Assembly: GCA_903921665.1 (NCBI GenBank) | Contig: CAIXQT010000270.1 | Span: 1 to 14,018 of the forward strand | Length of the DNA: 14,018 nucleotides | DNA from: an uncultured Opitutia bacterium | GTDB lineage: Bacteria > Verrucomicrobiota > Verrucomicrobiia > Opitutales > UBA953 | Direction: 5' to 3' | Shown: piece by piece, positions 9,153 through 14,018 of the stretch | Numbering within the stretch: the stretch's first letter is position 1 | Layout of the letters: every line of letters starts with the position of its first letter | Position numbers and translations under genes: made by a program | The notes under the pieces: model-generated | Told to the model about the DNA's origin: nothing | Seen by the model: the letters and a program-made list of their open reading frames with translations, nothing else | Databases searched by the model: none

Positions 9153-10937
9153 ATGCAGAATTTCGCGAGCCAGTGCCTGGACCAGACCAAGGCCCTCCTC
9201 AAACTCAACATCAATTCCCTCGCTGCCGACGGCACTGTCGTGCCGGTCGCCGGGGAAACCTCCCGGGCGGATGAACCCGGCCATGCCGCCCTGGCCTTCG
9301 GCGAATACTTCCGCGCCACCGGAGAGCTCCACCTCGACCGGCAGAACATCGCCGAGATCGTGGCCCGGACGATCACCGCCCAGGTCCGCGTCAGCAAAGG
9401 CTCCGACAACGGCATGGCCTTCGCCTGCCTCGGCCTCCTCGCCTTCGGCCCGACCCGCGAACGTAATCCGGTCTGGGAAATCCTCGACGAACCCACCCGG
9501 ACGCTGATCGACGAACGTCTCGCCGTCGAACATGACCATCACGACCACGTCCAAGCCTTCGACATCGCCAAGGCCGTCTGCCGCTTTTCCTTCGGCCTGA
9601 CCAAGAAGGATGAGACCGGCCCGCTGGTCGACCGTTTCATGGACCGTATCGCCGCCTCTTCTACGGGCGGTTTCCATGACGAAGCCTCCAAGGCCGCCCA
9701 TGCCGATAACTTCGGCGGCGCCTTCGATCTCTACGGCGTCGTCTCGCTGATCTTCATCCGCCAGTCGCTCCAGCTCCACGCCAACATCCAGCTGCGCGAC
9801 TCCAAGCTCCCGAAGCTGCGCGCTTTGGCCGAGAAATACATTCGCGTCATCATGGACACGGTCCGGGAAGACGGTCTCGGCTGGTGCTACGGTCGCGGCA
9901 TCGGCGCCTACGGGCAGATGCACTGCATCACCCTGCTCCTGCAGGCGCTGCGCGACCGCTGGGTGCCGGTCGACAAGGAAACCCTCGCGCGCGACCTCGT
10001 CCGCCGACTCTACGCCAACTTCTTCACGACGTTCTTCGACGCCGAACATGGCCTGATCATCGTCCGTGACGCCGAACGCGATACCATCCCGGGCCATACG
10101 ACCCGCATGGCCAACTTCGACGCCGCCCGCTACCTCTCGCAGTGGTCGCGCCTGGCCAAGACGATCGGCGGCGCCATGGACGTCGTCAAACCCGCCAGCC
10201 GCCTTGCGGTCTGCCGCTTCTTCTCCTTCGACAAGTCCCCGCGCAAGGAGCAGGGCCTGCTGTCCTATCAGGATCCCGCCTCTGGCCTGCATGTCATCCT
10301 CCCGTTGGTCTCCTCCGGTTCCCATCGGTTCTCCGACTCGCTGGCCTTCCCGCACATGCCCGGGGTCTTCGACTGGCCGTCCAACCACCAGACCAGCCCT
10401 TTCATCCCTGAGTTCACGATCGCCGGCAAAGTTTACACGCCGTCGTTCTACGGTAAGAACGCCCAGGTCGCCATGGGCACCAAGGCCGGCACCTACCACT
10501 TCCGCTACGATCAGCCTGACCTGATCGATCGCGACGAGAAGCTCTCCGCCAACATCGCCTCTTTGAAAGTGGATTGGGAGTTCACCGGCGGCCGTATCGT
10601 CGCCCGCTACATCCTCACCGCCAAGTCTGCGGTCATGCTCGAGGAATTCCGCCTCGTCCTCCCGATCGCCACGACCCATTCGCGCATGACTCCGGGCAAC
10701 GCCCTAGTGCTCGGCGCCGAATCCCATCGCTGCGAAGTGATCAAGGACGACTTCCACTCCACCTGGGCCGAGACCAAGGTCGTGAGCGACAACCCCAAGC
10801 ACCGCACCTGCTGGGGCAAGGTCCACTTCTACCAGACCCTCCAGCGCGACAAGTCGATGCCCCTGCGAGCCGGCATGACCTACGCCTTCGAAATCGCCTA
10901 CCAGCCCCACGTCGTGCGGGCCGGAGACGCGGTCTGA
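9153..10937 (+). CDS. Uncharacterised 594-residue protein, possibly a toroid-type carbohydrate-active enzyme
   Basis: I cannot place this protein in a named family. No signal peptide or membrane segment is visible, so it is probably cytosolic. Residues about 1-330 look mainly alpha-helical, with repeated helix pairs and conserved-looking polar patches: EHDHHDH (126-132), GGFHDEASKAAHADNFGG, WCYGRGIGAYGQMHC (244 onward) and IPGHTTRMANFDAARYLSQW. Residues about 350-594 look beta-rich (LHVILPLVSSGSHRFSDSL, YTPSFYGKNAQVAMGTKAG, ARYILTAKSAVMLEEFRLVL). A helical toroid followed by a beta-sandwich is the layout of heparinase II/III-like and related lyases and hydrolases, so that is my tentative guess. 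Catalytic residues cannot be assigned with confidence. ATG 9153 is the first good start, with no clear Shine-Dalgarno. The gene stands alone between two gaps. Confidence 0.8.
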   Translation: MQNFASQCLDQTKALLKLNINSLAADGTVVPVAGETSRADEPGHAALAFGEYFRATGELHLDRQNIAEIVARTITAQVRVSKGSDNGMAFACLGLLAFGPTRERNPVWEILDEPTRTLIDERLAVEHDHHDHVQAFDIAKAVCRFSFGLTKKDETGPLVDRFMDRIAASSTGGFHDEASKAAHADNFGGAFDLYGVVSLIFIRQSLQLHANIQLRDSKLPKLRALAEKYIRVIMDTVREDGLGWCYGRGIGAYGQMHCITLLLQALRDRWVPVDKETLARDLVRRLYANFFTTFFDAEHGLIIVRDAERDTIPGHTTRMANFDAARYLSQWSRLAKTIGGAMDVVKPASRLAVCRFFSFDKSPRKEQGLLSYQDPASGLHVILPLVSSGSHRFSDSLAFPHMPGVFDWPSNHQTSPFIPEFTIAGKVYTPSFYGKNAQVAMGTKAGTYHFRYDQPDLIDRDEKLSANIASLKVDWEFTGGRIVARYILTAKSAVMLEEFRLVLPIATTHSRMTPGNALVLGAESHRCEVIKDDFHSTWAETKVVSDNPKHRTCWGKVHFYQTLQRDKSMPLRAGMTYAFEIAYQPHVVRAGDAV

Positions 10938-10958
10938 GGTCGGTTTCCTCGTCCGTCC

Positions 10959-10970
10959 ACCCTTCGGGGT
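10959..10970 (+). other. Small UUCG-tetraloop hairpin after the 594-residue gene
   Basis: ACCC-TTCG-GGGT forms a perfect 4-bp stem closed by the extra-stable C(UUCG)G tetraloop, 22 bases after the upstream stop codon. It has no following T-run, so it is not a canonical Rho-independent terminator. It could stabilise a 3' end or block exonuclease, but the short stem makes chance occurrence possible. Confidence 0.3.
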
Positions 10971-10973
10971 TGT

Positions 10974-11004
10974 CCTAGGCCGTTTCCGTGCCCTATTCCT
11001 AGGG
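10974..11004 (+). promoter_or_regulatory. Possible structured leader of metG: paired CCTAGG palindromes and an RBS-occluding hairpin
   Basis: The palindrome CCTAGG occurs at 10974-10979 and 10998-11003, 24 bases apart, and the two copies can pair with each other. The second copy also overlaps a local hairpin, CCCTA (10991-10995), TTCC, TAGGG (11000-11004). The only Shine-Dalgarno-like sequence for metG, AGGG at 11001-11004 (9 bases before ATG 11014), lies inside both pairings. This would allow control of translation initiation, but no T-box or known riboswitch core is recognisable, and the stems are short. Confidence 0.3.
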
Positions 11005-11013
11005 TACCTTTTC

Positions 11014-12555
11014 ATGCCCAGTTCGTTCTATATCACCACAGCCATCGACTACGCCAACGGCTCGCCGCACCTGGGGCATGCCTATGAAAAAGTCCTCTCC
11101 GACGTGATCTCGCGCCACATGCGGATGAGCGGCCGCAAGGTGCACTTCCTCACCGGACTAGATGAACATGGCCAGAAGGTCCAGCAGACCGCCCTCAAGC
11201 GCGGCGTCGAACCCCAGGTCCTCGTCGATGAGATCGCCGCGGTCTTCAAGGGCATGCTCGGCGACCTGAACATCTCCCACGACGACTATATCCGGACGAC
11301 CGAGCCGCGTCACAAGAAGGTCGTGCAGCAGTTCCTGCAGACGCTCTTCGATCAAGGCCTAATCTACAAAGGCCAGAAGACCGACTGGTACTCCACCCGT
11401 CAGGAACAGTTCCTGACCGACAAGGATCGGGCCGAGGACGGCTCCTGGCCCGAGATCTACGGCGAAGTCACCCAGACGACCGAAGAGAACTACTATTTCA
11501 AGCTTTCGCAGTTCCAGCCGTGGCTCGTCGAGCACCTCAAGTCGCATCCGGATTTCATCACTCCCCGCTTCCGCCAGAACCAGGTCCTGGAGTTCCTCAA
11601 GGAACCGATGAACGACCTCTGCATCTCGCGTCCGAAGTCCCGCCTGACCTGGGGCATCGAGCTTCCCTTCGACACGTCGTTCGTGACCTATGTCTGGTTC
11701 GATGCGCTGACCAATTACTACTCGGCCGTCGCGGACAAAGGCCTCTGGCCCGCCGACGTCCATGTCATCGGCAAAGACATCCTCTCGCCGCCTCATGCCG
11801 TCTACTGGCCCTGCATGCTCAAGGCCCTCGGCATCGAGCCCCCACGCCAGCTGCTCGTCCACGGCTGGTGGACCGTCAACAACCAGAAAGCCTCGAAGAG
11901 CTCCGGTAACGCCACCAACACGCTCGGTTTCGCTGCTTCACATGGCGCCGACGCCTTCCGCTTCTACCTCTGCCGCGAGATGGTCGTCGGCCAAGACGCC
12001 GACTTCTCGACGATAACTTTCGAAAACCGCTACAAGGCCGATCTCGGCAATAACCTCGGCAACCTTGTCAACCGGCTCCTGAACATGGTCGGTCGCAATT
12101 ACGCCGGCTTGATCCCGGCCGCCGCGGCTGACGAAGATCTGGAAAAGAACCTCCGCCAGCTCTGGGACGGCTCCGCCAAGAAGTACGCCGAAGCCTTCGC
12201 CGAATACCAGGTCAGCCACGCCCTCGAAGCCCTCTGGGTCTTCATCAGCGCGATGAACGCTTACATCGAAGCCCGCGCACCATGGAAGCTCGCCAAATCT
12301 CCCGACGTCGCGGACCGCGCGCGCCTCGACTCCTGCCTCGCGCACGTCGCCGAGGGCCTCCGTCTCGTGGGCACGATCCTGACGCCCGTGATGCCCGCCA
12401 CTTGCGATAAGCTGCTGACGAACATCGGTCGCCCCGTCGCCACCCGTTTCGAAGGTCAGCTCACTTGGTCGGCCGTCTGTACGGGCTCCCAAGTCGCCGA
12501 AAAGTGCATCCTTTTCCCGCCGATCGAGACTGTGACCGAAACTCCTACGGCCTGA
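11014..12555 (+). CDS. metG: Methionine--tRNA ligase (methionyl-tRNA synthetase)
   Basis: This 513-residue class I aminoacyl-tRNA synthetase charges tRNA-Met in the cytosol. The N-terminus FYITTAIDYANGSPHLGHAYE contains the HIGH-type motif HLGH (19-22), followed by FLTGLDEHGQKVQQTA. Other family landmarks are KSRLTWGIELPFD, TYVWFDALTNYYSA, HVIGKDILSPPHAVYWP and VHGWWTVNNQ. The KMSKS signature reads KASKS (292-296). The helical anticodon-binding domain follows (NNLGNLVNRLLNMVGRNY, APWKLAKSPD). The connective-peptide region around TDWYSTRQEQFLTDKDRA contains none of the cysteines that form zinc knuckles in many bacterial enzymes. There is no C-terminal EMAP/Arc1p-like tRNA-binding domain, consistent with the short length. 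ATG 11014 is preceded by AGGG at a 9-base spacing. Confidence 0.95.
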   Translation: MPSSFYITTAIDYANGSPHLGHAYEKVLSDVISRHMRMSGRKVHFLTGLDEHGQKVQQTALKRGVEPQVLVDEIAAVFKGMLGDLNISHDDYIRTTEPRHKKVVQQFLQTLFDQGLIYKGQKTDWYSTRQEQFLTDKDRAEDGSWPEIYGEVTQTTEENYYFKLSQFQPWLVEHLKSHPDFITPRFRQNQVLEFLKEPMNDLCISRPKSRLTWGIELPFDTSFVTYVWFDALTNYYSAVADKGLWPADVHVIGKDILSPPHAVYWPCMLKALGIEPPRQLLVHGWWTVNNQKASKSSGNATNTLGFAASHGADAFRFYLCREMVVGQDADFSTITFENRYKADLGNNLGNLVNRLLNMVGRNYAGLIPAAAADEDLEKNLRQLWDGSAKKYAEAFAEYQVSHALEALWVFISAMNAYIEARAPWKLAKSPDVADRARLDSCLAHVAEGLRLVGTILTPVMPATCDKLLTNIGRPVATRFEGQLTWSAVCTGSQVAEKCILFPPIETVTETPTA

Positions 12556-12591
12556 TTGGACAATTGCCGCGGAGACCTTACCTTCACCTCC

Positions 12592-13932
12592 GTGGATTCC
12601 GTCAAGACCATCGACGAAGCTGCCTTGCTGACCGAAGCTGAAAAGATAGCCGGCGGCGAAGGTTTCGTCAGTTACACCTTCACGGCTCCCGAGCTCGATC
12701 CGCTCGCCGTCCTCGAGACGCTGAACGAACCCGCCCCTCGCGGCTACTTCGAGAATCCTTCCCGTAAGCGTTCCCATGCGGCCGGCTCCCCGCTTCGTCA
12801 ATGGGCCGGAAGGGGCGACCAACGTTTCCTTGCTGCCGACCGCTGGCTTCGCGAACTGGACGCCAGCCTGACCTGCGTCGGGCCACGTCCCCGCGTCATC
12901 GCGACCTTCCCATTCTACCCTGGGAGCGATACCGACGGTGCGGATGCCAGGCTCTTCCTGCCCGGCTGGCAGGTGATCAGCGAAGACGGCCAGACGCTCG
13001 TCACCCTCTGCGAGCCAGCTGCTCCGGGCTGCGCCGCCCGTTTGGCGATTCGTGCCGAAAGCTTCCGGAAGTTCAGCTACCGCTCCAATCCGCCACCTCC
13101 CCGGGCGCCGGTGCCGACCGTACTTTCGGAAGTCGGCGGATCATGGTTCCCGTCCGCGGTCGTCCGGGCCACCGAACTGATCAAGGAAGGGTCTTTCGAG
13201 AAGATCGTGCTATCGCGGGCGTTCGACTGGCGTCGGGCCGAACCTTTCAGCATCTACGCCACGTTGCACCGACTGCGCCGTGGCAACCCCCCCTGCCATA
13301 CTTTCCTCGTCGATGAGGCCGAAGGCGCGTTGGTCGGCGCCACGCCCGAGACATTGCTCTCCCTCTTCGACGGGGCCGTCCGCTCCGAGTCGGTCGCGGG
13401 AACGACCCGGCGCGGCGAATCCGCCTCGGAAGACGCCAGCCTGGCCGAAGCGTTGCTCACGAGTGAAAAGGATCTTCGCGAACACAGCGCCGTCACGGCC
13501 TCGATCCTTCGTCGCCTGCGCATGGTGGGCGTCCTCGCCGCGACCTCGCGTAACGCTGAACTGCTCCGCCTCGGTAACGTGATGCACCTGCGCACGCCGA
13601 TCGAAGGCACCATGCCGGCTGATCGACGGTTCCTTGAGGTCGCGGGCGAGCTTCATCCCACCCCGGCCGTCGGCGGCAAGCCGCGTGCCTTAGCCCTCCC
13701 TTTCATCCCCGGATTCGAACCTCACCAGCGCGGCCTGTATACCGGCGCCGTCGGCTGGGTGCGTTCGGATGGCTCCTCAGGCAAGCTCTTCGTCGCCTTG
13801 CGCTGCGCTCGGCTCAAAGGATCCGAGGCTCGCGCGTTCGCCGGCGCCGGCATCGTCGCCGGTTCGGATCCCGACGCCGAGTCGACGGAAACCGAGATGA
13901 AGCTGCGCACGATCCTCGAGGCGCTCATCTGA
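12592..13932 (+). CDS. menF: Isochorismate synthase (MenF/EntC family)
   Basis: The C-terminal chorismate-binding domain is unmistakable: EKIVLSRAFDW with the likely catalytic lysine (Lys204, counting from GTG 12592), GATPE (249-253), SVAGTTRRGE, SEKDLREH, HLRTPIEGTM, ELHPTPAVGG (353-362), RGLYTGAVGW, and FAGAGIVAGSDPDAESTETEMK with the Mg-binding glutamates. LHPTPAVGG fits isochorismate synthases rather than anthranilate synthases. The enzyme converts chorismate to isochorismate, in this setting most likely for menaquinone, although no other men gene is in the window; a siderophore-type role cannot be excluded. The start is uncertain: the frame opens with TTG at 12556, directly after the metG stop, and an in-frame GTG at 12592 gives 446 residues. 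I prefer GTG because the 12 upstream residues look unconserved, but its only GGAG (12571-12574) is 17 bases away. It is probably co-transcribed with metG and dtd. Confidence 0.87.
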   Translation: MDSVKTIDEAALLTEAEKIAGGEGFVSYTFTAPELDPLAVLETLNEPAPRGYFENPSRKRSHAAGSPLRQWAGRGDQRFLAADRWLRELDASLTCVGPRPRVIATFPFYPGSDTDGADARLFLPGWQVISEDGQTLVTLCEPAAPGCAARLAIRAESFRKFSYRSNPPPPRAPVPTVLSEVGGSWFPSAVVRATELIKEGSFEKIVLSRAFDWRRAEPFSIYATLHRLRRGNPPCHTFLVDEAEGALVGATPETLLSLFDGAVRSESVAGTTRRGESASEDASLAEALLTSEKDLREHSAVTASILRRLRMVGVLAATSRNAELLRLGNVMHLRTPIEGTMPADRRFLEVAGELHPTPAVGGKPRALALPFIPGFEPHQRGLYTGAVGWVRSDGSSGKLFVALRCARLKGSEARAFAGAGIVAGSDPDAESTETEMKLRTILEALI

Positions 13933-13934
13933 GC

Positions 13935-14018
13935 ATGAAGGTCGTCCTTCAACGCGTGCTGTCGGCTTCCGTCTCCGTCGAAGGACAAACCACGGGCTCT
14001 ATCGGACCTGGCTATCTC
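13935..14018 (+). CDS. dtd: D-aminoacyl-tRNA deacylase (Dtd), N-terminal fragment
   Basis: Only the first 28 codons are present; the gene runs off the window end. MKVVLQRVLSASVSVEGQ followed by TTGSIGPGYL is the classic N-terminus of the Dtd family (usual length about 150 residues), which hydrolyses D-amino acids mischarged onto tRNA. ATG 13935 lies 2 bases after the isochorismate synthase stop. Placement in the same transcription unit as metG would put two tRNA-charging functions together. The catalytic threonine region lies beyond the window and cannot be checked. Confidence 0.87.
   Translation, partial: MKVVLQRVLSASVSVEGQTTGSIGPGYL

Noticed and set aside
8745..10679. A 644-codon open frame on the - strand running through the 594-residue gene, the 110-base gap and the end of the 176-residue gene
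   Set aside because: Its translation is low in complexity (Gly, Glu, Asp, Arg and Val rich) with no family motifs. The + strand frames have protein-like motifs and clean starts. Long antisense frames are expected where third codon positions are nearly all G or C.
10959..10970. Rho-independent terminator after the 594-residue gene
   Set aside because: The stem is only 4 bp and there is no T-run downstream, so I list it as a small hairpin and not as a terminator.

Overview
The window reads as a gene-dense, GC-rich chromosomal segment of a member of the PVC superphylum, most likely a Verrucomicrobiota bacterium of the Opitutae type. The strongest lineage clue is a giant secreted protein that combines a dehydrogenase-like N-terminal half, HEAT-like helical repeats and a C-terminal CXXCH cytochrome c domain, an architecture typical of Planctomycetota and Verrucomicrobiota. 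All eleven genes or gene fragments lie on the + strand. Coding density is very high, Shine-Dalgarno sequences are mostly weak or absent, and the only real gaps are 46, 110 and 76 bases long (plus up to 36 bases before the isochorismate synthase, depending on its start). No mobile element, CRISPR array, tRNA or rRNA is visible.

Region 1 (1-2936) is a tight catabolic operon. It opens with the C-terminal end of a RhaEW-type bifunctional aldolase/short-chain dehydrogenase, which makes L-lactate from deoxysugar (rhamnose or fucose) intermediates. Complete lutA, lutB and lutC follow, encoding the iron-sulfur L-lactate oxidation complex. Together they account for deoxysugar phosphate -> L-lactaldehyde -> L-lactate -> pyruvate.

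Region 2 (2941-9042) continues with spacing so short that co-transcription is plausible. It contains a 1102-residue secreted PVC-type heme protein with three calcium-loop-like motifs, a secreted S9-family serine peptidase with a visible Ser/Asp/His triad, and a 176-residue conserved-looking protein with two probable membrane segments.

Region 3 (9043-10937) is a 110-base AT-richer gap followed by a 594-residue protein that I cannot assign. It looks like a helical N-terminal domain followed by a beta-rich domain, possibly a toroid-type carbohydrate-active enzyme, and has no signal peptide.

Region 4 (11014-14018) holds housekeeping genes: metG (methionyl-tRNA synthetase with an unusual KASKS motif and no zinc-knuckle cysteines), an isochorismate synthase (menF-like), and the first 28 codons of dtd (D-aminoacyl-tRNA deacylase).

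Most of the window is explained by known families. The parts least explained are the 594-residue protein, the 176-residue membrane protein, the substrate of the large heme protein encoded directly behind lutC, and a possible structured leader in front of metG.
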